Of a stretch of 64,000 bases of DNA, positions 1-12,145 are shown in pieces. The DNA is from Microcella pacifica. Its GTDB lineage: Bacteria > Actinomycetota > Actinomycetes > Actinomycetales > Microbacteriaceae. The DNA lies in assembly GCF_009371975.2 (NCBI RefSeq), contig NZ_VIKT02000008.1:56965-120964 (forward strand), read 5' to 3'. The notes beneath the pieces are model-generated. The model was not told the origin of the DNA. It ran no database searches and was given only the letters and a program-made list of their open reading frames with translations. Numbering within the stretch: the stretch's first letter is position 1; each line of letters opens with the position of its first letter. The translations under genes and the position numbers were made by a program.

Positions 1-1001
1 GCCCGGCACTCCTCCAGGACGCTCGTCACGCGCTCGGCGGAGAGCTCCGGCCACCGGTGCGGGCGCCCGATGCCCGTGAGCACTCGTAGCTCTCCGTGCG
101 TGCCGCGCAGCGTCGACCCGAGAGGGGCGCGCTGCGCGACGCGGTCGAGCTCGTCCGCCGTGAGGCTGCCGGACCCCGCGAGCCGGCAGGCCGCGGCGAA
201 GCCGGGCGACTCGTCGAGCAATCCGAGGGCCGGCGCGATCGCTCCGCCGTACGTGTCGGCGTCGACGAGGCACACCGGCAGTCCGCGGCCGGCCAGCTCG
301 GCCGCGAGCCCGATGGCGATCGTCGTGCGCCCCGGGGCGCCGGCGGGGCCCCATACGGCGATGACGCGGGGGGCGACCGACGACGGGTCGATCTCGAGGC
401 GGGCGATCGTGTCGCCGCGTGCGGCACTCCCCCTCGATCGGGAAGGCGGCGTGTGCGGCGAGACCGGCGTCGATGTTGGGGGGCTCGACGGTTGCGGGCT
501 CGGCGGTCGAGCGTCGTCGTGCTCAGCAGCGTCGTCGCTTAGGCCAACGCCGTCGGGAAGACCAGCTTCATCACGGAGGCCAGGGCCGTCGAGAAGACCG
601 GGGCCGTCGGACAGGTCCCCGCTGAGCCCGGTGCCGTCGGGAACGGCCGTGTGGCTCGTGGCGCCGAGCGGCCCCGCCTCCAGGGCTGCGAGGTCGATCG
701 GGGCGCCGGGTCGAGCAACGAGCTGCTCGAGCACCCCCAGCCGACGGGCGGCCGCGCTCAACGCAGACCCCGTGGTGACGAGCACACTGCGGACGCCCAG
801 GAGGTCGGACGCCCCGACGACGGTGGAGGTGGCGACGTCGGGGTGGTCCGCGAGCAGGAGGACCTCGGGGGTGGCCTCCGCGAGCTGACCGACCACCTCG
901 TCAGTGTCGAGCGCCCGCCACACCACGCGGTGCCCGGCCCGCAAGAGCGCGAGCTCGAGTGTGTCGGCGTCGAGCCCGGGAACGGCGAGTGCGATGCGCA
1001 C
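1..1001 (-). CDS. CpaE/MinD-like P-loop ATPase, C-terminus beyond window
   Basis: The reading frame is open from a GTG at 1001 to the left edge, so the C-terminus is missing. The first 110 or so residues look like a degenerate receiver-type domain. A Gly/Asp/Pro-rich linker follows, then a deviant Walker A motif near residue 217 (AVWGPAGAPGRTTIAIGLA) and the MinD/ParA-type LPVCLVDADTYGG. CpaE-type ATPases localise Tad/Flp pilus or secretion machinery at the inner membrane. The upstream SAF gene, one base away, fits that class because CpaB-like proteins carry SAF domains. No other Tad genes are visible, so the exact role is open. The GTG start is chosen because it follows the SAF stop codon directly. 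No strong ribosome binding site is seen. Confidence 0.75.
   Translation of the reverse strand, partial: MRIALAVPGLDADTLELALLRAGHRVVWRALDTDEVVGQLAEATPEVLLLADHPDVATSTVVGASDLLGVRSVLVTTGSALSAAARRLGVLEQLVARPGAPIDLAALEAGPLGATSHTAVPDGTGLSGDLSDGPGLLDGPGLRDEAGLPDGVGLSDDAAEHDDARPPSPQPSSPPTSTPVSPHTPPSRSRGSAARGDTIARLEIDPSSVAPRVIAVWGPAGAPGRTTIAIGLAAELAGRGLPVCLVDADTYGGAIAPALGLLDESPGFAAACRLAGSGSLTADELDRVAQRAPLGSTLRGTHGELRVLTGIGRPHRWPELSAERVTSVLEECR
541..650 (-). repeat. Degenerate repeats encoding a Gly-rich linker
   Basis: Several imperfect copies of a unit resembling gccgtcgggaagacc lie here. In the ATPase frame they encode a repeating DGPGL/DGVGL-type linker between the N-terminal domain and the P-loop domain. 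The spacing is irregular. It is probably a length-variable hinge rather than a mobile repeat. Confidence 0.5.
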
Positions 1002-1002
1002 G

Positions 1003-1647
1003 TCAGGGCCCGACCGCGAGCGACACGGGGACCGCGGAGAGCGCGTCGCCGTTGGCGACGGCGTGCAGGATGCGCGCGACCTCGCGCCGCGGCACGAGCA
1101 GTTCGACTCGCGCCGCCTCCGCGCCGGAGACGATGCCCTCGGGCGCCACGGTGCGCACGAGCTGAGCGCCCGAGGCGAGCACGGTCGGTGCCCCGAAGCG
1201 ACCGGCTTCGAGCGCGGGCGCCGACCACAGGTCGAGAACGTCACCGGCGCGCACGGTGCCGCCGAGGTCGGTCGCCAGAGCGACGACGATCGTGGTCGAG
1301 GATGCTCCGCGCACGTCGCCGACGGCGGCGAGCGGCACGAGCTCGCCCGAGCCGATGCTGCGGCTCACGATCACACCCCCCTCGGGCAGCTGCCCGCCCC
1401 GCAGATAGGTGCTGCTATCGGGGCCGAGAGAGACGCGCCGCAGTTCGAGGTCCGCCGCGTCGACGTGCTCGCCGACCGTGAGGAGTCGCGACGCCGCGTA
1501 GACCTCGACACCATCGTCGACGGCAGCGACCACACCGACCACACCCAGCACGGATCCGGCGACGAGGAGGAGGCCGATGACCAGGCGCGGGTCCCGGAAG
1601 CGTCGGGGACGTGGGGCGGGCTCGTCTCTCGCCGCGCGTGCTGCCAT
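1003..1647 (-). CDS. SAF domain-containing membrane-anchored protein (CpaB-like)
   Basis: This protein has 214 residues. A basic N-terminus is followed by one hydrophobic segment at about residues 23-43, then a SAF domain (VYAASRLLTVGEHVDAADL onward) and a later beta-rich part. SAF domains occur in CpaB/RcpC and FlgA proteins that assemble pili or flagellar rings, and in actinobacteria next to CpaE/MinD-like ATPases. The next gene starts one base after this stop codon, so the two are probably co-translated. The start has a good ribosome binding site, AAGGAG eight bases before the ATG. The pilus-type role is inferred from the domain and neighbour only. Confidence 0.75.
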   Translation of the reverse strand: MAARAARDEPAPRPRRFRDPRLVIGLLLVAGSVLGVVGVVAAVDDGVEVYAASRLLTVGEHVDAADLELRRVSLGPDSSTYLRGGQLPEGGVIVSRSIGSGELVPLAAVGDVRGASSTTIVVALATDLGGTVRAGDVLDLWSAPALEAGRFGAPTVLASGAQLVRTVAPEGIVSGAEAARVELLVPRREVARILHAVANGDALSAVPVSLAVGP

Positions 1648-1726
1648 GCGGAGTCTCCTTGTCAGGGGCGGTGTTCGTCAGCGGTCGGCATCGATACTGA
1701 CGAGAGCCGACGACGCCGGTCCGCAG

Positions 1727-1735
1727 TTATCCACA
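1727..1735 (+). promoter_or_regulatory. Perfect DnaA-box-like 9-mer
   Basis: The 9-mer TTATCCACA matches the classic DnaA box. It lies in the gap between the divergent SAF and helix-turn-helix genes. A second box-like site is at 2676-2684. No origin genes are near, so this could be a DnaA-regulated promoter or chance. Confidence 0.35.
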
Positions 1736-1763
1736 CACCGTCCCGCTCGCGCGAGCCGGCGAC

Positions 1764-1769
1764 GATAAT
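1764..1769 (+). promoter_or_regulatory. Possible -10 for a leaderless transcript of the HTH gene
   Basis: The hexamer GATAAT ends six bases before the ATG at 1776. That spacing puts the transcription start at or next to the start codon. No clear -35 is seen. Confidence 0.4.
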
Positions 1770-1775
1770 CGACTC

Positions 1776-2075
1776 ATGCCCGATGACCCGCTGAACCCGA
1801 TCGGTCGGTTCGTGACCCTCGCCGATGTGGCGGAGATTCTCAGTCTCTCCGCCGCGGAGGTGCTCGCGCTCGTGCGCTCCGGAGAACTGCCCGCGATCCG
1901 TCTCGGGTCGATCGGCCAGTGGAGAGTCGAGTCGAGCGTGCTCGAGTCGTTCATCGCCGACAAGTACGACGAGGCGAAGCGCCTGGCGCTGTGGAACGAG
2001 GCGGAGTTCGCGGATGTCGCGGAGCTCTTCCCCGACCAGGGGCGAAACGGTCAGAGGCGCACGAGCAGCACCTGA
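1776..2075 (+). CDS. Small helix-turn-helix DNA-binding protein (excisionase/MerR-like)
   Basis: This protein has 99 residues. Residues 12-60 (FVTLADVAEILSLSAAEVLALVRSGELPAIRLG, given here as its key positions T14, L20, V27 and G35-R40) form the winged helix-turn-helix of the excisionase/MerR superfamily, with the usual GQWRV wing. A short helical tail follows. Such single-domain proteins are common in Microbacteriaceae beside the secA region and are probably transcription regulators. No phage genes are adjacent, so a true excisionase role is unlikely. Its 3' end overlaps the convergent gene by 25 bases. Confidence 0.75.
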   Translation: MPDDPLNPIGRFVTLADVAEILSLSAAEVLALVRSGELPAIRLGSIGQWRVESSVLESFIADKYDEAKRLALWNEAEFADVAELFPDQGRNGQRRTSST

Positions 2076-2635
2076 TCGAACGGTACGAGCCTCACCTGCT
2101 GCACTGCGGTGGCACGACGCGGAGTGTCGCGATCGTGAACAGCGAGGTCGAGATGGTCGCGGCCGACGCGATCGACGGTGCCGTGCAGATCACCGACCGC
2201 CGTCTGCACGGTGAGCGGAGTGCGGCGTCGGCACAGGTCGCGCAGCAGGAAACTGAGGCCCAGCCGGGCCGAGAGATCGTCGCGCGCCGCAGTGGGCTCG
2301 AGGGTGCGCTGGGCCTGCTCGACATCGAGCACGAGCGATTCCACCGCTCGCAGTGGCACGACGACCTGGGCCGCGCTGAGGTCGACGAGGTCTCCCGCGA
2401 GCCAATCGCGCCCGAGCGACCGCAGGCGCACCCGGGAGAGCGCACCATCGTGGGTACGCAAGATCAGGATGCGCCTCTCGGGCTCGCGCTCGCGCAGGAG
2501 GACGGCGAGCCGACCGCGCAGCTCGAGTCGACCCAGCCGCAGGCGCTCCTCCTCCTGCTGCAGGTCGAGCTCCTCCGCGTGCAATTCGTGCTCGAGCTGC
2601 CCGGCGAGGTCGTCGAAGAGATGGTCCCAGCGCAT
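2051..2635 (-). CDS. Conserved hypothetical protein with N-terminal coiled coil
   Basis: This protein has 194 residues from the ATG at 2635. The acidic, heptad-like N-terminal stretch at about residues 5-45 (DDLAGQLEHELHAEELDL and on) suggests a coiled coil. The remaining part is beta-strand-like with paired segments (ILILRTHDGAL and TVQTAVGDLHGTVDRVG) that recall LSm/SH3-like barrels. No catalytic motif is seen. A longer in-frame extension to 2884 exists but has no coding look, and a TACGGT hexamer six bases before 2635 supports the shorter start. The function is unknown. Confidence 0.7.
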   Translation of the reverse strand: MRWDHLFDDLAGQLEHELHAEELDLQQEEERLRLGRLELRGRLAVLLREREPERRILILRTHDGALSRVRLRSLGRDWLAGDLVDLSAAQVVVPLRAVESLVLDVEQAQRTLEPTAARDDLSARLGLSFLLRDLCRRRTPLTVQTAVGDLHGTVDRVGRDHLDLAVHDRDTPRRATAVQQVRLVPFDQVLLVRL

Positions 2636-2641
2636 GCGGTG

Positions 2642-2647
2642 ACCGTA
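2642..2647 (-). promoter_or_regulatory. Possible -10 for a leaderless transcript
   Basis: TACGGT (minus strand) ends six bases before the ATG at 2635, fitting the TAnnnT pattern seen before many starts in this window. Confidence 0.4.
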
Positions 2648-2675
2648 GCGATCGCCCCCGACGCTCGGTCGCGGG

Positions 2676-2706
2676 TTTTCCACAGTTGCCCCTCGGGTCT
2701 GGACAA
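2676..2706. promoter_or_regulatory. Pair of DnaA-box-like sites
   Basis: TTTTCCACA (2676-2684, plus strand) and TTGTCCAGA (2698-2706, minus strand) face each other 13 bases apart. Each differs by one base from known DnaA boxes. They lie between divergent genes. Confidence 0.3.
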
Positions 2707-2725
2707 CTGAGAATAAGTTCTGGTT

Positions 2726-2764
2726 GGGTAGGGCTACCCCGACCAGGGGTGCATAGACCGGTCT
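2726..2764. promoter_or_regulatory. Cluster of short perfect palindromes
   Basis: GGGTAG-GG-CTACCC (2726-2739), CCCC-gacca-GGGG (2737-2749) and the 10-base palindrome AGACCGGTCT (2755-2764) are packed into 39 bases ahead of the Rv3235-type gene. They may be operator sites or leader hairpins. No regulator is assigned. Confidence 0.35.
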
Positions 2765-2822
2765 GCTCACGAGTGCTCCCTCGCGTGCCGACCCGACCCC
2801 CTCACCGGGAGAGGAGCCGACG

Positions 2823-3269
2823 GTGTCCACCGCCATTCCGCTGCACTCGCACGCCCCCCGAGGTCGCTCCGCGGCCGTCCGCATCGCGCAGGAGGAGTTC
2901 TTCGACTACCAGCCGACGGCGTCGAGCGAACTGCCCGACCCCCGGCCGCTGCTCGAGAATCTCACGCGTTGCGTCATCGAGATTCTCGCCGGCGCACGCG
3001 AGCTCGAGCAGATCGCCCGCTGGGTGACCGATGACGTCTATCGCACCCTCTTGAGTCGCTCCGTGATCAGCGCTCGCGCTCGCGCCGCGCGGCGGGCACC
3101 GACCCGTCGGCCGTCCTTCAGTCTCGGCGGCGTGCGCATCTGCGAGCCGCGGGACGGAGTCGTGGAAGCCGTAATCGTGGTGGTCAACCGCGCCCGGTGC
3201 CGGGCGGTCGCGATCAGGCTCGAAGGGCTCGACCGCCGCTGGCGCGCGAGCGCCATCCACGTCCTCTAG
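2823..3269 (+). CDS. Rv3235 family protein
   Basis: This protein has 148 residues with a GTG start preceded by a GGGAGAGGAG ribosome binding site. The family is defined by its position next to secA in actinobacteria. It has a helical core around residues 45-75 (LLENLTRCVIEILAGARELE, then QIARWVTDDVY) and a strand-rich end (VVEAVIVVVNRARCRAVAIRLE). The fold and function are not established. The conserved neighbourhood hints at a link to secretion or cell-envelope work. It is convergent with secA. Confidence 0.8.
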   Translation: MSTAIPLHSHAPRGRSAAVRIAQEEFFDYQPTASSELPDPRPLLENLTRCVIEILAGARELEQIARWVTDDVYRTLLSRSVISARARAARRAPTRRPSFSLGGVRICEPRDGVVEAVIVVVNRARCRAVAIRLEGLDRRWRASAIHVL

Positions 3270-3341
3270 CGCGAGCAGCGGCCGCGCGCTCGTGCGCACC
3301 AGTGCCCGTCGGGCCTCAGACGCGAGCGCGGTCCACCAGCT

Positions 3342-6251
<2,910 letters not shown>

Positions 6252-6360
6252 TTGGTCACTCCCCGTCATCGGGCCGCGCATGCGCCTGGGTGGGGGCACC
6301 GCGAACACGCCGCAGGCCCGCGCGAGCGCGGCGCGCCCATGCTAGCAAGCGTTCGTCGCC

Positions 6361-6391
6361 GCCCGGTGCGAGTGCGCGCACCGCACCGGGC
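6361..6391 (-). terminator. Strong hairpin after hpf
   Basis: The arms GCCCGGTGCG and CGCACCGGGC pair perfectly over ten bases around an 11-base centre that is itself palindromic (GTGCGCGCAC). It starts ten bases past the hpf stop codon. No T-run follows, which is usual for actinobacterial terminators. Confidence 0.7.
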
Positions 6392-6400
6392 GCATCCCGC

Positions 6401-7093
6401 TCAGCCTCGTCGGCGAGCCTTCGCGGGCGCCTCCGCGGCCGGCTCCGTCTCGAGACCGATCACGCCGTAGTTCCACCCCGTGCGGCGGTACACGACGCTC
6501 GGCCGGTCGGTCTCCGCGTCGATGAAGAGGAAGAAGTCGTGGCCGACGAGCTCCATGTGGTCGACCGCCTCGTCGACCGTCATCGACGTGGAGGGAAAGA
6601 CCTTCGTACGGATGACGACGGGGCTGTACTCCTCCTCGCCCTCCGCCGGCTCCTCGCTCACGGTCGGAATGGCGCCCGTCGCGACCTTCTCGATCGTCTC
6701 CGGGTCGGCGGGCGTGATGTCGACGACGCTGAAACCGTCGGCCGTCGCCTCGCGCAGCGACACCGGGCGGTGCTTGCCGCGGTGCACCTTCTTCTTGTCC
6801 TTGGCCCGGCGCAGGCGCTCGAGGAGCTTGTCGATGACGATGTCGAAGGCGACGTACTTGTCGCTGCCCGACGCCTCCGCCCGCACCACGGGGCCGGGGC
6901 CGATGAGCGTCATCTCCACGCGGTCATCACCGGAGTGACCCGTGCGACCGAGCTTCTCGTGATGCCGCGAGACCTTGATCTCCAGAACCTGCGCGCGATC
7001 GGCGAGGTGCTCGATCTTCTCGGCCTTCTCGGTGGCGTAGTCGCGGAACCGGTCCGTGATTCCCATATTGCGTCCGGTGATGGTGATATCCAC
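6401..7093 (-). CDS. hpf: Long-form ribosome hibernation promoting factor
   Basis: This protein has 230 residues. The N-terminal half (MDITITGRNMGITDRFRDY) is the S30AE/YfiA domain that binds the 30S subunit in the tRNA and mRNA channel. The C-terminal part (VVIRTKVFPSTSMTVDEAVD and on, ending VYRRTGWNYGVIGLE) is the long-HPF dimerisation domain that joins two 70S ribosomes into inactive 100S particles. A charged linker lies between. The GTG start has GGGAGG five bases upstream. A TAGCGT hexamer overlapping the comF stop may be its promoter. A strong hairpin terminator follows. Confidence 0.95.
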   Translation of the reverse strand: MDITITGRNMGITDRFRDYATEKAEKIEHLADRAQVLEIKVSRHHEKLGRTGHSGDDRVEMTLIGPGPVVRAEASGSDKYVAFDIVIDKLLERLRRAKDKKKVHRGKHRPVSLREATADGFSVVDITPADPETIEKVATGAIPTVSEEPAEGEEEYSPVVIRTKVFPSTSMTVDEAVDHMELVGHDFFLFIDAETDRPSVVYRRTGWNYGVIGLETEPAAEAPAKARRRG

Positions 7094-7159
7094 GTCGACC
7101 TCCCTCGAGTCGGTGCGCGCCGCCCGAGGTCAGGCGGTTGTCGCGCCTTCCATGACCAC

Positions 7160-7165
7160 ACGCTA
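7160..7165 (-). promoter_or_regulatory. Possible -10 of hpf inside the comF stop codon
   Basis: TAGCGT on the minus strand begins with the TAG stop of comF (7165-7163). It would start an mRNA with a leader of about 60 bases for hpf. Confidence 0.4.
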
Positions 7166-7924
7166 GTCCTCCCCCTCGTGCTTGTCATCGATTCGGCCGG
7201 GAGGCTCATCAGAGAATCGCCAGAGGATGCTCGACTCGCCGACTCGACGCGGCGTCGCGGCGACCGCGGCGCACGCCACGACCTCGGCTCCCGCGGCTCG
7301 CAGGGCGCGCGCCGCGGCGCGCAGGGTGGAGCCGCTCGTCACGACGTCGTCGAGCAGGACGACCCGCGCACCGCGCACCCGCGGGCTGACCCGCCAGCGC
7401 GCGGCGTCGACCTCGTGCCTCTGAGCCAGCGTCAGCCGCTTCTGCGCCCGCGCTCGGCCCCGCGCGGGCCGCAGGGCACGCGTGACCCGCAGCCCGGCGC
7501 GCCGCGCGAGCAGCTCGGCCGGGTGGTACCCGCGTCGGGCGGCCCCCGGCGAACCACCCGGCACCGGCACGAGCAGGGGCGTCGAGCCGGGGGTCGCACG
7601 GGCGTAGGCAGTCTCGAGCGCAGCGAGCACCGCCGGGCGCAGCGCGCGGGCGAGCTCGGTGCGGTCGTGCTCCTTGAGGGCGAGGATCACCCGGCGCGGC
7701 ACGCCGTCGTAGAGCAGCGGTGCGACGAGCGGCACGGGCACGCCGCCGACCAGATCCCCGGTGCCCGGCGTCGCCTCGAGCATCGCGAGCCGCACACGCG
7801 GCCGCAGCTCGGCCGCGCAGACTCGACACAGCGCGAGGTCGGCGGCAGAGCATCCCGCACAGACGACCGGGGCGATGAGCGCCCACGCCGCACCCGCCAC
7901 CGAGCCCACCGAGATCGCACCCAC
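7163..7924 (-). CDS. comF: ComF family phosphoribosyltransferase-like protein
   Basis: This protein has 253 residues from a GTG at 7924. The N-terminus has a four-cysteine zinc-type motif, C22-x2-C25-x7-C33-x2-C36. A type I phosphoribosyltransferase domain follows, with the signature VVLLDDVVTSGSTL. ComF proteins take part in DNA uptake in competent bacteria and act on an unknown step of DNA handling in others. It lies 62 bases after lpqB in the mtr operon order found across actinobacteria. The start is not certain, because the ribosome binding site is weak and the frame is open upstream. Confidence 0.9.
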   Translation of the reverse strand: MGAISVGSVAGAAWALIAPVVCAGCSAADLALCRVCAAELRPRVRLAMLEATPGTGDLVGGVPVPLVAPLLYDGVPRRVILALKEHDRTELARALRPAVLAALETAYARATPGSTPLLVPVPGGSPGAARRGYHPAELLARRAGLRVTRALRPARGRARAQKRLTLAQRHEVDAARWRVSPRVRGARVVLLDDVVTSGSTLRAAARALRAAGAEVVACAAVAATPRRVGESSILWRFSDEPPGRIDDKHEGED

Positions 7925-7986
7925 GCGACGATCGTGGCCCGACCCCGCTCGCCGTGCGGGGCGAGAGCGCGAGCGGTGGAGAGACG

Positions 7987-9692
7987 CTACTGCTGCGTCG
8001 CGAGGAAGGAGGCGCGCACGCCCGTGCTCTGCCAGCCGCTGCCGCGCGGCTCGAAGATCGCGCCGCCCTCCCCGAGCACGCGAATGCCCTCCACACCGCT
8101 GTTGCCGCCGACGATCTGCACGGCGCTCGGAGGCAGTCCGAGCGACCGGGTGCGACCGCCGATCTCGTGCAGCTCCACGAGCGTGCCGTCCTCCGTCGTC
8201 GCCACGCTCGCGACCCTCACCTCGTCGACCCAGGTGGCGTCGATGGCGCGCTCCCCCGAGATCGGCAGCTCGCGCAGCTCGCCGAGGCGCAGCGGCACCC
8301 CCGTCGCGTCGTCGCGCACGATCGCCGCGACCACGAGACGCGGCCCGGCCGCGCCGTCGAGCAGCAGCAGCACGCGCGTGTCGTCGCGCGAGACCTGCAG
8401 GGACACGATGCGCTGATCGTCGGGCAGCGCCGCCTCGACCTCGCGCGCGGTGCCGTCGAGCTCGAAGGCGACGATGCCGCCCGCGCCATCCGCCGCCACC
8501 GACCACACGAACTGGTAGCCGTCGACGCTCGGTGCGATGAGCCCCGGGCGCGCATCCAGGAGCAGGTCGGGTGCGCTGCTCGTGCGCGCGAGCCACACGC
8601 CCTCCGGCCCCAGGAGCCCCGCGATCGTGCGAGAGGGCCCCAGCACGAGGCGCGTCGCCTCCCGCTCCTCGACCGAGCCCGCGAGCGTGCCGAGCGCCTC
8701 GATCTCACCGGCCCCCGTCACGAAACCGAATCCGTCGTCCGTGAGCGCGAGAGTTCGGGCGTCCACCTGCGGCACGATCTCGGGGGCGCCCGCCGTGAAG
8801 TCGGGTATCGCGAGCACGTTCTGGTCGACGGTCACCTGCACGCCGGCGACGCCGCTCACCGCGCGGAGACTCGCCGCGAGCTGCAGCCGCAGCAGCTGAC
8901 GGGCCGTGTCGCTCAACCCGAGCACCTCGTTCGTGAGGTCGACCCGCGCGACGCCATCGGCAACCTCCACGGGGGCCGCCGCGAGCTCCGTACCCTCGGG
9001 CACCGCCGATACCGTCGCATCCTGCAGCCAACTCGTCGGCGGCTCGAGCAGTGCCCGCACGAGCCGGGTCGGCACCTCCGCTCGCGCAGGGAACCACCGC
9101 AGGTCGGGTACGAGATTGCGGAAGGCGAGATCGTAGTAGTACAACGTGTGCTGGCTGAACGCGTTGGGGAACGCCTGCTGCGAGATGAGGATGCCGTCGC
9201 CGAGCTCGGCGATGCGCCACTCCCCCTCCACCTGCACGAAGTCGAACGGCGGCAGAGTCTGCGAGGTGGTCGACTCGCTCGCGGTGTAGCGCCCTACCGC
9301 GTCAACCGACGCCGACACGGGCACGGTGTAGGTGAGTGTCGCCTCGTCGACGCGATCGACCGTGCCCTCCCTCGCCCGCACGAGCGTGCCGGAGTAGGGG
9401 TTCCACGTCTCGGCGGTGTCTTCGGCAAGGTAGGAGCGCGCGATGCGGTAGTTGTCCTGCGAGGCCGTCGTCGCGGCGAGGAACCCGGAGAGGATCTCCT
9501 CCTGCGTGGCGCCCTCGCTCGGGCCCGACGGCAGGAAGTCGAAGTTCGCATCGACCCCCGTGTCGATCGGCCCCCCCGCGTCGACCCCGCTCTGGAACGG
9601 CACCGAGACGCAGCCGGCCAGCACGATGGCCGGCAGGGCGAGAAGGGCGAGAGCGCGGCCGCGGATGCTCCGCCGCCGTGTGCGCGTCGGGC

Positions 9693-9696
<4 letters not shown>
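7987..9696 (-). CDS. lpqB: Lipoprotein LpqB with GerMN and beta-propeller domains
   Basis: This protein has 569 residues. A basic N-terminus and hydrophobic stretch end in the lipobox LAGC with Cys29, so it is exported and anchored to the membrane by lipid. A GerMN domain occupies about residues 200-310 (VEVADGVARVDLTNEVLGLS), followed by a WD40/propeller-like C-terminal half. In mycobacteria LpqB contacts the extracytoplasmic part of MtrB and tunes MtrAB signalling. Its ATG overlaps the mtrB stop as ATGA, so it is co-translated with mtrB. Confidence 0.95.
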
Positions 9697-11338
<1,642 letters not shown>

Positions 11339-11342
<4 letters not shown>

Positions 11343-12025
11343 GGCGAGGTCGACGCCCCGGCTCGGTAGCCCACGCCGCGCACGGTCATGACGATCGCCG
11401 GGTTGTCGGGGTCGAGCTCGACCTTGGCGCGCAAGCGCTGCACGTGCACGTTCACGAGGCGAGTATCGGCCTTGTAGTGGTAGCCCCACACCTGCTCGAG
11501 CAGCATCTCGCGCGTGAACACCTGGTTCGGCTTGAGGGCGAGTGCGAGCAGCAGATCGAACTCGAGCGGCGTGAGCGAGATCTGCTGGGCGTCGCGCGTA
11601 ACCTCGTGCCCCGTCACATTGATGAGAAGGTCGCCGATGCGCAGCGTCTCCACCGAGCTGTCGGGCGTGGGCCGCAGGCGAGTGCGGATGCGCGCCACGA
11701 GCTCCTTCGGGTTGAACGGCTTCACGACATAGTCGTCGGCACCGCTCTCGAGCCCCTCGACGACGTCGGAGGCGTCGCTCTTCGCCGTGAGCATGATGAT
11801 GGGCGTGCCGCTCGTCTCGCGGATGCGCGCACACACGGCGATGCCGTCGAGACCCGGCAGCATGAGATCGAGCAGCACGAGATCGGGCTTGAGCTCGGCG
11901 AAGGCGTCGAGAGCCGCCTCCCCGTCATAGGAGAAGTGCGTCTCGAAGCCCTCGGCCCCCAGAACGATGCCGATCATCTCGGCCAGGGCCGTGTCATCGT
12001 CGACGACGAGGATGCGCGCGGTCAT
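11339..12025 (-). CDS. mtrA: Response regulator MtrA
   Basis: This protein has 228 residues in the OmpR/PhoB family. The receiver domain has the acidic pocket D9-D11, phospho-acceptor Asp53 (LLDLMLPG) and Lys102. A winged-helix domain occupies about 130-226. MtrA controls cell-wall hydrolases, division and, in mycobacteria, replication-linked genes. The ATG at 12025 has GGAGG four bases before it and is preferred over a TTG one codon earlier. A triple 9-bp GTnAC repeat at 56560 resembles MtrA sites. Confidence 0.97.
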
Positions 12026-12080
12026 CAAGCCTCCGCTCTGTCGGCACCGTCACCGGCAAGATTCGACCTTTAGTCGCTCC

Positions 12081-12086
12081 AGCCTA
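12081..12086 (-). promoter_or_regulatory. Possible -10 of the mtrA operon
   Basis: TAGGCT on the minus strand would start transcription about 50 bases before mtrA. The same hexamer precedes three other genes in the window. No convincing -35 is seen. Confidence 0.45.
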
Positions 12087-12145
12087 GACGAGTGTGACAG
12101 CATACGTTCGATACGCAGAACGAGCCCGGCGAGAAGGACGACACG

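Noticed and set aside
1776..2075. Excisionase of an integrated phage
   Set aside because: No integrase, attachment-site repeat or phage gene is near, and the gene lies in a conserved house-keeping region.
6290..8416. 708-residue plus-strand frame over hpf and comF
   Set aside because: Two clear families are encoded on the other strand. The plus frame has no recognisable domain.
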